In this document: positions 42,800 to 53,555 of the stretch, in pieces
Position numbering within the stretch: the first letter of the stretch is position 1
How the letters are laid out: each line of letters begins with the position of its first letter
NCBI RefSeq assembly: GCF_030077875.1
Contig: NZ_JASEJT010000007.1
Span: forward strand, 124,001 to 188,000
Direction of reading: 5' to 3'
Source: Mycoplasma phocimorsus
GTDB taxonomy: Bacteria; Bacillota_I; Bacilli_A; Mycoplasmatales; Metamycoplasmataceae
Length of the DNA stretch: 64,000 nt
Notes under the pieces: generated by a model
What the model was told of the DNA's origin: nothing
Databases searched by the model: none
What the model saw: only the letters and a program-made list of their open reading frames with translations
Translations under genes and position numbers: made by a program

Positions 42800-42915
42800 C
42801 TCCTTTGTTCTTTAATGAACTAACTCCACATAAAAACCCGAATTACACCCTCAACAACTATTCATGGTGTATCGACAACCTTATGCTTCTAAGTTTAGTT
42901 ACGTTTAAAATTATA
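42800..42915 (-). promoter_or_regulatory. promoter and structured 5' leader of the S10 ribosomal operon
   Basis: On the minus strand a TATAAT (42910-42915) is followed by a leader of about 110 bases. The leader can fold around TACACC (about 42872-42877) pairing with GGTGTA (about 42846-42851), flanked by CGA/TCG. It also contains GTTGTCG and GTTGTTG words. No strong -35 is visible. The leader could bind a ribosomal protein. Confidence 0.5.
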
Positions 42916-42959
42916 ATACAATTTACTTTTTAAAAAAATATAAATTTTTGATAATTTAA

Positions 42960-43000
42960 AAAGCTAAAAATGTCTTTAAAATAAAGCTAAAAATGTCTTT
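42960..43000. repeat. two 18-base direct repeats, 23-base period
   Basis: The word AAAGCTAAAAATGTCTTT occurs at 42960-42977 and again at 42983-43000, between the divergent rpsJ and mnmG genes. The copies are identical. Confidence 0.9.
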
Positions 43001-43145
43001 TTTGCTATTTTGTGTTTTAAATTATAATTTTAAATATTTATTAATAATTAAGTTTTTTTCAATTATTAAATTAATTTTTAAAACTATTATTAATTAGTTA
43101 TTTTTATTTTTTTTGTTTACAATTTAAACCACTATAATAAAAAGC

Positions 43146-44987
43146 ATGATTAATAAAAATAGAAAATTTGACATAATAGTAATTGGGGCGGGGCATGCAG
43201 GATTAGAAGCTGCTTTTATATCTTCAAAAATGGGCGCTAAAACTGCATTAATAACGCTTGATATAACAAAAATGGGAATGATGCCTTGTAATCCATCAAT
43301 TGGTGGGCCTGCCAAAGGTATCATAACACGCGAAATTGATGCCCTTGGTGGAATGCAAGGGAAATGAGCTGATGAGTGTATGATTCAAATTAAAATGCTT
43401 AATGATTCTAAAGGTCCGGCCGTTAGAGCACTTAGAGCACAAATAGATAAAGATAAGTATATGCAGGTGATTCAGAAATATGCTAAAAAGCAAGATAATC
43501 TAGAAGTTATTGAAGGGTTAGTAGAAGATTTAATAATAAAAAATAATAAAGTTCAAGGAGTAATACTAGAAAATAAAGAGGCAATTATTTCTGATGCAGT
43601 TATTATAACGACCGGTACATATATGTCTTCTACTATTTTAAGAGGAAACGAAAAAATAGTATCAGGGCCCGATAATCAAAAAACATCAACTAAACTTAGT
43701 GATTCATTAAAAAAAATAGGCTTAATTATTCAAAGATTAAAAACAGGAACGCCACCAAGAATTTATTCAGACAGTATTGATTTTTCTAAAGTAGAAAAAG
43801 AAAAACTTGAAATTAATGGATTTACATTTTCTTTTGAAAATAATACTTCAATTGATTTTCAAACTCCTTGTTATTTAACTTATACTACACCACTAACTCA
43901 TAAAATAATTAATGATAATTTAGAGAAATCAGCAATGTATTCAGGAATGATTGAGGGGATTGGACCTAGATATTGTCCTTCAATAGAAGATAAAATTGTT
44001 AAATTTTCAGACAAACCTAGACATCAAATTTTCTTTGAGCCCGAAACTGAAAAGGGTGATGTGATGTATATCAATGGGCTTTCAACGTCAATGCCTATTG
44101 AAGTACAAAAAGAAATAATTAAAAGTATTCCGGGGCTTGAAAATGCTAAAGTTCAAAAATGGGCATATGCAATTGAATATGATGCTATTGATCCTTTAGA
44201 ATTGAAAAAAACGCTCGAGCTTAAAAAAATTGAGAACTTATTTTTAGCCGGGCAAATTAATGGTACTTCAGGGTATGAAGAGGCTGCTTGTCAAGGTTTG
44301 ATTGCTGGTATAAATGCCGTACTGAAAATAAGAAATCAAGAATCATTAATTTTAGAACGTAGTTCTTCATATATTGGTGTTTTAATTGATGATTTAACCA
44401 CTAGAGGAACTAATGAGCCATATAGAATGTTAACCTCAAGAGCTGAATATCGTTTATTACTAAGAAATGATAATGCTGATATTAGATTATTGGATTATTC
44501 AAAAAAATTTAATTTATTATCGCCAGAAAGAATTGAATACATCGAAAATAAATATAAATTAATTGATGAAAAAATAAAAGAATTAAAATCAACTTATATT
44601 TCTACTAAATCAAATTTAGCTATTAAATATGGAATTACTAATGCTGTAAGTTTTGATAAAATTTTAACAAGAGCAAATGTAGATTATATTGATGTTTTAA
44701 ATGATTTTCCTTTTGCTTATGAATTAATGGTTAAAGTCAAGCTAATGGGTTATATTGAAAAACAAGTTAAAGAAGCAGCCAAAATGAAAAAACTTGAAAA
44801 TATTAAAATTCCTTCAAATATTAATTATGATGAAGTTGAAAATGTTGCTTTTGAAGCTAAAAGTAAACTAAAACAAGTACAACCATTAACAATAGCACAA
44901 GCCTCAAGAATTAGTGGCGTTAATCCTGCAGATATTCAAATGCTATTATTTTATTTAAAACAAAAAGGTTTAATTCATGACAATTAA
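43146..44987 (+). CDS. mnmG: tRNA uridine-5-carboxymethylaminomethyl modification protein MnmG (GidA)
   Basis: This 613-aa FAD enzyme works with MnmE to install the carboxymethylaminomethyl group at wobble U34. The FAD Rossmann motif is [16 protein letters not shown] at residues 9-24, and the GidA signature is [13 protein letters not shown] near residue 46. Others are [15 protein letters not shown] and the second signature [24 protein letters not shown]-Trp near residue 75 splits the gene. It overlaps rlmH by 11 bases. Confidence 0.97.
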
Positions 44988-45411
44988 TATTATTTGTTTT
45001 GGTAAATTGTCATCTGAATGACAAAATATTTTTAATCAATATGCTAGGAAAATTCATAATGTTGATATTAATGTTATTGAATTGAAAGAAATTATTGTAA
45101 AAAATATTGAACACAAGAAAGATGAAGAAACGAAATTATTAATTTCAAAACTGCCTAAAAATTGTAAAAATTATTTATTAGATATTCAAGGAGAATCTAT
45201 TGATTCTATTAAATTTAGTAATAAAATTTCATATTCTAATATTAATTTTATTATTGGCGGAAGCAATGGAGTTAATAAAAATTTATTTAAAAATGTTGAA
45301 TTAATTTCATTCTCTAAATTAACTTTTCCACATGAACTTTTTAGAGTAATGCTAATTGAACAAATATATCGCGGAATTAAGATAAAAGAAAATTCAAACT
45401 ATCATAAGTAA
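44977..45411 (+). CDS. rlmH: 23S rRNA (pseudouridine-1915-N3)-methyltransferase RlmH
   Basis: This 144-aa SPOUT methyltransferase modifies helix 69 of 23S rRNA. The knot region is [20 protein letters not shown], and the C-terminus [20 protein letters not shown] followed by [15 protein letters not shown] is diagnostic. The true start is ATG 44977 ([15 protein letters not shown], Trp from TGA), within the end of mnmG. A terminator follows. Confidence 0.94.
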
Positions 45412-45420
45412 CATTTTAAG

Positions 45421-45453
45421 TGTTGCTTTTTATTTTTATTAAGCAACTTTTTA
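45421..45453 (+). terminator. terminator after rlmH
   Basis: The stem GTTGCTT (45422-45428) / AAGCAAC (45441-45447) is followed by five Ts. Confidence 0.7.
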
Positions 45454-45491
45454 AAGTTAAAAATGTTATTTAATATAAAATATTAATATAT

Positions 45492-46544
45492 ATGAAAAAA
45501 CGAGAAGGAAAAACAGCAATTTTAGATGAAAAAGATTTGCCTAGAATTGAGAAATTTAGATTTTGAACAATTAGAAAAATATCATTTACTTCAATTTTAA
45601 TTGCTATTGGAGTTATTTTTGTTATTATTGGAACGCAATTATTATTTTTAGCTTCAATCCCAACATTTAAAATTAGTGTTATAGGTCTTCCTATTAAAAT
45701 TACAGGATTTATTTTTGGACCTATTGTAGGGGTGTTGGTTGGCTTAATATCCGATTTAATTTCTTTTATGATGTTTCCTATTTTTTTTGAACCATTATAT
45801 ATTTTAAGTACAATGATGAACGGTTTTATCTCAGGCATTGTTGGATGATTTTTTCTGTCATTTTTAGATTATTATTTTGGTTTTAAAGTAAGAATTGATT
45901 ACAACAGAAAAAAAATAAGGTATATTAAATTAAAAATTGAAAAACTAAATGAATTATTTAAAGATACTCAAGATTTTAAAATTCAAAAATTAATAACTGA
46001 ATGTCAGATTAAAATTCTATATATAAAAGCAAAAATTAGAAAATGAGAGTTAAGAAAATCTTCTAATTTACTTCTTAATACTAATATGATTGTTTCAATT
46101 TCAATTCTTTTAACAATTATTCTCGCATTAATAATAATTTTTACTCATCAGATTTCTCCTGGGATTTATTTATTACCAGAAAATGTTATTAAAAGTTCTT
46201 TTATCCCTAATCGTTGAGCATTAATGATTCTTTTAATTTTAGGGTTCTCAACAATGATATTTTTTATTATTGTTGCAAGATTCAGAATTAATCCTAAAAA
46301 ATATACAATTTTTGTGCCTATTGTGATTTTTTCAGCATTACTTGAAATTATTAATGTTCCGCTTCTTTCTTTAGCTGATACAAAATTGGCTACTGGAGCA
46401 TATGATTTATCTGCTGTTTCAACAACTATGTTTGCACACATTCTTCTTTCGCCAGTAAAAATTTGAGTTAACTTAACAGTTATTTTCTATACGCACCAAA
46501 TTATTTCAAGATTAATTTATAAAAATCAAGAAATTGTCTATTAA
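45492..46544 (+). CDS. ECF transporter S component, folate-type (FolT-like)
   Basis: This 350-aa membrane protein has about six hydrophobic helices. The S-component pattern is SIPTFKISVIGLPIKITGFI, then FGPIVGVLVGLISDLISFM, as in the FolT/predicted substrate-binding family. It would capture a vitamin or nucleobase and pair with an energy-coupling module EcfA1/A2/T encoded elsewhere. A charged cytoplasmic loop of about 60 residues (Lys-rich, 140-200) splits the helices and is longer than usual. TGA-Trp codons are frequent. The next gene follows after 3 bases. The substrate is not proven. Confidence 0.8.
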
Positions 46545-46547
46545 ATT

Positions 46548-48656
46548 ATGAATAAAAAAATAAAATTAATGATTGAAAATTTTTCTATTGAACAAACTAG
46601 AAAATTTTCTACGCCACTTCCTATTTATCAAGATTCTTTATATTACTTAATTCAAAATCATGGATACTATTCCACTTTGAGTTTGTCTAGTCTTATTAAT
46701 GAGAAAAAAAGAAGTATTGAAAATAATGATAATGGTAAACTTTTTAAAAAAAGAAAAAGAAATATACAAATTCCTTTTTTTGAAAATAAAAATGTTAGCC
46801 TTAATTATAATAATACTTTTGGATATATCTTTAGTTTTTTTAAAAAAACTAAAGTAGACAAAAATTTGATTTCTCGTTTTAAAGAAGATTTATTTGAAAT
46901 CAGCAATGATGTTATTAAACTTTGAAATAACTTAAAATCAGAATTGAATGATAAAGTTCGTGAAGAATTAAATATTATATCTTCAGTAATTTCTAATCAA
47001 AAATATTTGAATCTTAATGAAATGTTAAGCTCTATAGTTCAGCATTTAAATACTATTAATACAAATTTTAAACAAAAACAGGCAACTATATTGATACAAT
47101 TATCAAATTTAATTAGTGACAAATTAAGTAATGATACAAAAAAACTTAAACATCTTCTTGATCAAGTTGCAAGTGTCAAAAAAGAACTATCATTATTAAC
47201 TTATGCTAAAAATAATAGAACGTATACATTGGATGAATTAACTGTTATTAAAGAAAACGTTTTAAAAAGTAAAAATTGTAAAACTCTTATTAAAGAGTTA
47301 AAAAACACGAACATCGCTAAATTTAAAGATTTTATTCTTGAATTTAGCAATATTTTTAATTCAAATTTTATAAAAAATGAATCAATATCTAGATATAAAT
47401 CTGATTTTAATATTTTTATAAATAAAATTATTAAGCGTGGAAAACGTTCAATATTTTATTTAAGTGAGGACGAGTTTGAAGAGTTTAAAAATCAAATTAA
47501 TAGTGAAATTTACCATCAATTAATTTCTAACTATTCATTTGATTTATGAACTAAAAATCGTTGATATTTATTTGATAATATTTTAATTTCATTTCAAAAG
47601 CATTTTGATAAATATTTGCAAATAGGAAAAATGAGAATTAAAAAAATTAATACTACGCTAAATAATTCAAAAGAAACAATAAATAAAATTAAAAACAACT
47701 CAAGATATATTTGAGTTAAAAATAATTTAACAAAAGAAATGGCAAATGCCGCTGCTCGATTCGAAGATCTTAAATATGAAACTAATTGATATTTAAACAA
47801 TAATAATAAAAAAATTAATAATGAAATTATAGTGAATAAGCTTTTTTTTCAACAAAATGAAAAGAAAATGCTAAATAATAATGTTCGTCTTTGAGACTTT
47901 ATTAAGCAAATAAATAGAATAATTAAGCCAGAAATTGATATTATTAATCCAGAACTTTTAAGAGAATTTAATAATGTTATTTGTAATTTAAAAACCAAAA
48001 CAGTATTCGAAACTAAAAAAAATTTATTTAAAGTTTTACTTAGAAATTCATTTTGAATTACTTCGTCACACATTAAAAAATTCATTTCAATAGCTAACTT
48101 TATTAAAAAGATTGATGTTTTTGGATTAACTCCTAGTATATTGGCTGATAATTACAACAAAATTAATCGATTTAATAAGTTAAAATTAAATTTATTAACT
48201 ATGTTATTAAGTTCTAATGGCATTGTTCAAATTGATCTTACTTCATTTTTAAATAATAATCTATTCTATCAATGAATAAATGAAAAGAAATCTGAAATTA
48301 TATCAACATTTAAAACTACTTTAATTCTTTCAATTGATAAAAATAAAGTGGATATTGAATCTATTGATTATAAAAAAGAAGGCGGAGACTTCTTAGGATT
48401 ATTATGTAATAATATTCTTTTTAAATTTATAGACTTAAAAGAATGTAAAAACTTAAAACAAGTTTTAAGAGCAACTAATTTTGATTTCCACTTTGAATAT
48501 GCAAATGCAATAAAGATTAATGGTTTGAGTATTGATAATTCTACTAATTTGTCAATGTATCTAGTAAATAAGAAGACTAAAATATTCACGAATTTAGATA
48601 ATTATGAATCAGATGAAAAAATAAATGAGTATGATAGATATGTAAAAGGAGAATAA
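46548..48656 (+). CDS. 702-aa protein, candidate degenerate OppF-like ABC ATPase with coiled-coil insert
   Basis: This is one intact frame with many TGA-Trp codons. I recognise no clear family, but by eye it follows the unusual OppF of this genome (60254-62944). NIQIPFFENKNVSLNYNNT (residues 72-90) aligns with OppF SIQMIFQDPHASLNGQKTV, preceded by NHGYYSTLSLSSLI against YEDYNGFITLNDKI. A long helical middle follows. FGLTPSILADNYNKINRFNK then LKLNLLTMLLSSNGIVQIDL (about 525-563) aligns with VGLLKQFAYRYPHEFSGGQR then QRIVIARALISDPSIIVADE. Walker A, the LSGGQ signature and the Walker B Glu would all be lost, so ATP hydrolysis is unlikely. It sits 3 bases after an ECF S component and 2 bases before a small conserved gene. 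Confidence 0.7.
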
Positions 48657-48658
48657 TA

Positions 48659-48991
48659 ATGTATAGAATAAAAGAAAGTTGAACACTAAAATCGTATACA
48701 ACTGTGTTTAAAGGAGCATTTTCAAAAAATCTTGAGGAACATGAATATCCTCTGCAAATGATGATTGAAGATTTAGCAGATAAAGCATATGAATTAAAAA
48801 CTTATAGTGTTAAATATAATGTAATTGATAAATCTATTGAAGTGATGGTTTCAGTAATACCAGCAGGAAAAGGTAACGATGCTGTTGAAATTGATGCTGA
48901 AGAAATTGGTTCAATTGTATATAATGCAATTTCAACACTAAAAAGAAAATATTCAACAACATCTGTTGAAGTAGAATTAGATAATGAGTAA
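48659..48991 (+). CDS. small conserved protein, Asp23/Gls24-like pattern (tentative)
   Basis: This 110-aa protein starts MYRIKESWTLKSYTTVFKGA (Trp from TGA). The core alternates two strands and a helix: YSVKYNVIDKSIEVMVSVIP, then EEIGSIVYNAISTLKRKY and TSVEVEL. That order of strand, strand, helix, strand is seen in Asp23/Gls24-type proteins, but the match is weak. It is the last gene of the ECF-S / OppF-like operon, 2 bases after the preceding stop, and a terminator follows directly. Function unknown. Confidence 0.75.
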
Positions 48992-48997
48992 ATATGT

Positions 48998-49027
48998 AAA
49001 GTTGCTACAAATTGTAGTAACTTTTTA
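48998..49027 (+). terminator. terminator of the ECF-S / OppF-like operon
   Basis: The stem AAAGTTGCTACAA / TTGTAGTAACTTT (one G-T pair) with almost no loop spacing beyond the A-T centre is followed by Ts. Confidence 0.75.
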
Positions 49028-49113
49028 AAATGTATTTTACTTATATTTAAATTTTTTTGTATTTTGTTTATTGTTATTTTATTTTAATAATTTAGCAAAA
49101 TTAGAATAAAAAA

Positions 49114-49139
49114 TGTAGCTAAATTGAAATTTAGCTACA
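49114..49139 (-). terminator. terminator of the cmk-der transcript
   Basis: The 11-bp stem TGTAGCTAAAT / ATTTAGCTACA has a TGAA loop. On the minus strand it is followed by six Ts (the A run at 49107-49113). Confidence 0.8.
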
Positions 49140-49165
49140 AATTTATAAAAAACAATATTATTATT

Positions 49166-50458
49166 TTACTTGTTAATAAAATTAAGTTTTATTGGACAAC
49201 CTTCAAGATTTATTGATTCTCTCAATTCGTTTTCAATTGCTCTTTCATAAGTAAAGTGTAAATAGTTTTTATTATTTACATATAAATTAAACATAGGAAT
49301 TTTAAAAGGTATTTGTTTAATTAATTTGATTTGTAAAACACCTCCATGATAAGATTTTGGTTGTCTAAATGTTTGCATATCAAGAAGAATATTTGTTAAT
49401 ACACTTGGTGATATTATTCTTGTTAAATTATCTCTTACCATTTCAAGAGTAGAAACAAATTTATTAATATTTTTATTATCTTTAACAGAAATAAAAATAA
49501 TTGGAACTCAAGGAATAAAATGTAATTTATTTCTTATTTTTTTCTCATACTCTTTTTGTGTGTTAGTATCTTTTTTAATTAAATCTCATTTATTAATTAA
49601 AACAATAATAGGCTTATTATTCTCTAAGGCATAACCTACAATTTTTGAATCAAAATGATCTAAATCTTTTGAAGCATCAATTAAAATAATTGAAAGATCT
49701 GACTCACTAAGTGATCTTTGTGCTCTCATTAAAGCATAATGCTCAACTGATTCTACTAATCTACTTTTCTTTAAAATACCAGCAGTATCAATAATTTCAT
49801 AATCCTTTTTATTAATACTAATCAAATTACTTACACTATCTCTTGTTGTTCCCGGAATATCAGAAACTATTGAACGATTTTCGTTAGAAAGTAAATTAAA
49901 TAAACTCGATTTTCCTGCATTTGGTTTACCAATAATTGAGATTTTAAAATTTTTGGATTCTTTTTCAGAAATTTTAGAAAAATAAGAAGTCACACAATCA
50001 AGTAGATCACCAATTCCTTGTCCATGTAAAGCTGAAATTTGAAATACTTCATCAATACCTGTTCCAAATCATGAATAAACCATATCATTATTATGTTCTA
50101 ATTTATTCATAGCTAAAATAACTTTTTTTCCTGATTTTCTTAATTTATTAATAATAAATAAATCATCATTTGTAATTTCGCTACGAGCATCAGCAACAAA
50201 AATAATAACATTTGCTTCTTCAATAGCAATTTCTGCTTGAATTAATATTTCTTTTTGAAAAGATGCATGATCAATATGGATACCACCAGTATCAATAATA
50301 TAAAATTCTTTACTCTGTCAATGAGCTTTATGATAAAGACGATCTCTAGTCACGCCAGGCTGATCATCAACAATTGACTTTCTTTTTTGAATTATTCTAT
50401 TGAATAATGTACTTTTTCCAACATTTGGACGCCCTATTAATGCTACTATATTATTCAT
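49166..50458 (-). CDS. der: ribosome biogenesis GTPase Der (EngA)
   Basis: This 430-aa protein has two tandem GTPase domains and a C-terminal KH-like domain; it acts in 50S assembly. The first P-loop is [17 protein letters not shown] at the N-terminus and the second is [17 protein letters not shown] near residue 175. DTGGI/DTAGI switch motifs and the NKxD motifs are present (MNKLEH with a Glu in the first, INKWDL in the second, Trp from TGA). The start lies 8 bases inside the end of cmk. Confidence 0.96.
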
Positions 50459-51116
50459 TTTCCCTTTCTTTTGCAAGAGATATAATTTTTTCAACGACTT
50501 CTCTTATGCTCATATGTGTACAATCTATTTCATATGCATCTTCCACCTTCATTAAAGGGTCAACACTTCTTTCCATATCGGATTGATCTCTTTTTAATAC
50601 TTCATTTAAAACTTCGTGTTTTTCTGAAGCAAAACCTAATTCATGATTTTGTTTCAGCCTTCTGTCCGCTCTAACATTTGGCTCAGCTCATAGAAAAATT
50701 TTAAGTTCTGCATTTGGCATTAAACGATAAGTAGTATCTCTGCCATCCATTACTATTCCGCTTTTACCTTTAATTAAATTATGAATATAATTAATTACAT
50801 AATCACGAATATACTTTTTTTGTGATAATTTTGATGCAACTTCAGAAATAACTTCTTTTCTTACATGATTACTAATATCAACCCCATTAAGAATTACCGT
50901 ATTTTTTTCAGGAATAATATCTAATTTACTTAAAATGCTAGTAATCTTTTCATCATCATTAAGATTAATATTATTTTCTCAAACATAATATGAAATCGCT
51001 CTATATATGCTGCCTGAATTAATAAAAGTGTAACCATATTCATCACTAATTATTTTACTAATTGTTGATTTACCAACTCCGCTAGGTCCATCAATAGCTA
51101 TATTAATTTTTTTCAT
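50451..51116 (-). CDS. cmk: cytidylate kinase
   Basis: This 221-aa enzyme phosphorylates CMP/dCMP with ATP. The P-loop is [20 protein letters not shown] at the N-terminus, and the CMP-binding block is [20 protein letters not shown] near residue 125. The lid region [20 protein letters not shown] follows, then [17 protein letters not shown]-Trp (FLWAEPN, VWENN) splits it. cmk-der is a conserved pair. The start overlaps the small ORF upstream by 14 bases. Confidence 0.95.
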
Positions 51117-51324
51117 AATTTTTCCTACTTTCTACTTTTATATTATCTTTAAATTCTTCTAAAGGACATATGTCCATCATGTTTTTAAACAAAAAATGAT
51201 ATATTTCATTTTTAAACATAGGTAATTTTATTTCATCTATATCAATTTTTAAATTATCTAATTGTATTTTTTTAAAATTTTCTTCTAATTTTTTATAAGA
51301 GTATTTATTTATTTTTTTACTCAT
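51103..51324 (-). CDS. small hypothetical protein upstream of cmk
   Basis: This 73-aa Lys/Glu/Asn-rich protein has no membrane segment (SKKINKYSYKKLEENFKKIQ, later CPLEEFKDNIKV). AAGGAA precedes the ATG by 5 bases, and the end overlaps the cmk start by 14 bases, so it looks like the first gene of a three-gene operon. I do not recognise it. Confidence 0.6.
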   Translation of the reverse strand: MSKKINKYSYKKLEENFKKIQLDNLKIDIDEIKLPMFKNEIYHFLFKNMMDICPLEEFKDNIKVESRKNYEKN

Positions 51325-51526
51325 AAAATTCCTTGTGTTTACTAAGTTCTTTAATTATAGTTTAAAAAAGGCAAATTTTAAAAATATCTTAAACAAAGAT
51401 CGGCACTTTCTTTTAATAAAATTTAAATTAAAAATAATTAAATAAAATAAAAAGTTTTTCAAGACAATAATTTTTTATCTCCATATATATAACAAAAAAA
51501 TCATTTTATTTTAAATTTAATTTTTT

Positions 51527-51556
51527 TTGACTATTTTTTAATAATTTTATTATAAT
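51527..51556 (+). promoter_or_regulatory. promoter of the pepF-opp operon (TTGACT / TATAAT)
   Basis: The -35 box TTGACT (51527-51532) and the -10 box TATAAT (51551-51556) are separated by 18 bases. This is the best-formed promoter in the window. Transcription would start near 51563, leaving a leader of about 160 bases before pepF. Confidence 0.75.
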
Positions 51557-51562
51557 TTACCT

Positions 51563-51724
51563 ATGTTTAGTAAATCGTTAAATGTAGTTAATAAAAATAT
51601 ATTTGCAATTCGTGTAAATAAAATTACGCTTTTTTAACTATCGTTTAATACTTAAGAAATTAAAAAAATAAAAGTACAAAACGATAGAGGCAAGCCTTTA
51701 TCGTTTTTATTTAAAAGGGGGAAG
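51563..51724 (+). promoter_or_regulatory. attenuator-like 5' leader of pepF-oppABCDF
   Basis: CTATCGTTT at 51638-51646 can pair with AAACGATAG at 51679-51687, and that second segment is also the left arm of the terminator stem. The two folds exclude each other, as in transcription attenuators and riboswitches. A smaller stem-like element (cgtgtaa...ttacg, 51611-51628) lies upstream and is followed by six Ts. No known riboswitch consensus was recognised. Confidence 0.6.
51678..51708 (+). terminator. leader terminator upstream of pepF
   Basis: A 13-bp continuous stem (AAAACGATAGAGG / CCTTTATCGTTTT, one G-U pair) has loop CAAG and is followed by T-rich sequence. It lies 17 bases before the pepF start, inside the leader. 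Confidence 0.8.
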
Positions 51725-53554
51725 ATGAAACAATATAAAAATATTAATGATGTTGAAATTCAATATCGTTGAGATTTAGAAGATATTTTACAAAATAAAA
51801 GTAAAGAAAAATTATTAGAAGAAATTATTAAATTACAAAAGTACATAATTCTTAATAAAGAAAATAAATATAAAACATTAAAAAACTATTTAGTTATTCT
51901 TGAAAAAAGTAATGAAGTGGAAATTCTTACAAATAAATTAAAAAATTACATTTCAAATAAGTTAAGTGAAAATATTTTTAATAATGAAATGTTGGAATTT
52001 TCTTTAAAAGTAGAAAATATATTTGAAAAATTAGAAATAGAAAACGGATCAGAAATTGAGCGTATATCAAAATATCAAAAGCGGTTAAGAAGATGAAGTA
52101 AGTCACCAAAGCTTTTAACATATAAACGTTTTCTTATTCATACACTTGATTCTTTAAAACATAAATTACCTAAGAATGTTGAAGAATATATAATTAAAAC
52201 TAGTTTTTCAATTCCTTCGCCTTATGAAATTTTTAATATTGTTGAAAACAATGAAATAGATTATGGCCAATTATTAAAAAATGGCAAAAAAATTAAAATT
52301 ACTAATGCTAATTTATCATCGTTATTTAAAGATAAAAATAAAGATGTTAGAAAACAGGCGAGAATTAAATTTGCTAAAGCTTATTTAAAAAGAAAAAATT
52401 TGCTTTCAAGAACATTGTTTGATCAATTTAAGCTTATTGTTTCTGAAGCAAAAAATAGAAATTATCAGTCAACTATTGACATGCTAACTTATGATGATAG
52501 AATTTCAAAAACCTTTATTAAAAAATTTATTGAAAATATTCGCAAAAATCTAAACTCTTTTAAACCATTTTATAAATATAAAAAACAGTTTTATAAATTT
52601 AAATTTAAAGAAAAAATGACTAAGTATGATCAAGCCGTTGATCTAGTTAAGTTTAAATCTAAATATACAATTGAAGAAGCTAAAGAAATTATTATTAATG
52701 CATTATCAATTTTTGGTGATGATTATATAAAAATTATTAAAAAAGCTTTTAATGAACGATGAATCGACTTTATGAATGTTGATAATAAAAAACAAGGTGC
52801 CTATTCTATTGGGGACACATATGGCATTTCCAAAAAATATATATTAATGAATTTTGATGAAACCTTAGATTCTGTTTATACATTAGCCCATGAATTAGGT
52901 CATTCTATGCATAGTTATTATTCTGATTTGAATAATCCGATTGAAAATTCTCAATATGAAATTATACTAGCTGAAATAGCTTCAAATGTTAATGAATTAG
53001 TTTTATCAAACTACTTAATTAATAACGCTAAAGATGAAAAAGAAAAATTTTATATTTTAGAAAAGATGATTGATAATTTTATTCAAACAGTAAATAAGCA
53101 AATTGAATGGGCTGAATATGAATTAAATTTATATGAATCTATTGAACAAGGAGTAGCTACTCCAAGTTGAGAATATATTTCTAAGTTATTTTATGAAAAT
53201 GCTAAGAAATATCATAATGAAGTATCGCAAAAAAAATTTAAATATAATGAAGAAGATCTAATTGGAGCCATATATGTTCCTCATTATTATATGGGATTTT
53301 ATATATATAAATATGCTATTGGTTATTTTGTAGCTTAAAGTTTTGTAAAAAATTTTGCAAAGCAGGATAATATTAAAAAATATATAAATAATTTTTTATC
53401 TTCAGGAAATAAATATTGACCTTTAGATCTTTTAAAATTAAACGAAATAGATTTAGAAGATCAACAAGTTTATCAAGATTGCTTTAATTATATTGAACAA
53501 ATAATTGAAAAATGAATTCAATCAGGTAAAAAAATTTTCAGTGAAAGGAAATAG
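51725..53554 (+). pseudogene. pepF: oligoendopeptidase F with an in-frame TAA near the C-terminus
   Basis: This M3-family zinc peptidase would cleave peptides brought in by Opp. The first 537 codons are intact and include LAHELGHSMHSYYS (HExxH near residue 389) and the later VPHYYMGFYIYKYAIG block. A TAA at 53336-53338 then interrupts, after GYFVA. The same frame continues with sensible PepF sequence (SFVKNFAKQDNIKKYINNFL, then WPLDLLKLNEIDLEDQQVY) to TAG at 53552-53554, 610 codons in all. So 72 residues are cut off by a nonsense codon (or a sequencing error). The truncated product keeps the metal site but loses the last helices. oppA starts 1 base after the full-length end. Confidence 0.8.
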
Positions 53555-53555
53555 G

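Noticed and set aside
45470-45838. Minus-strand 122-aa ORF
   Set aside because: It is the antisense of the ECF S component, whose membrane-protein frame is continuous with TGA as Trp.
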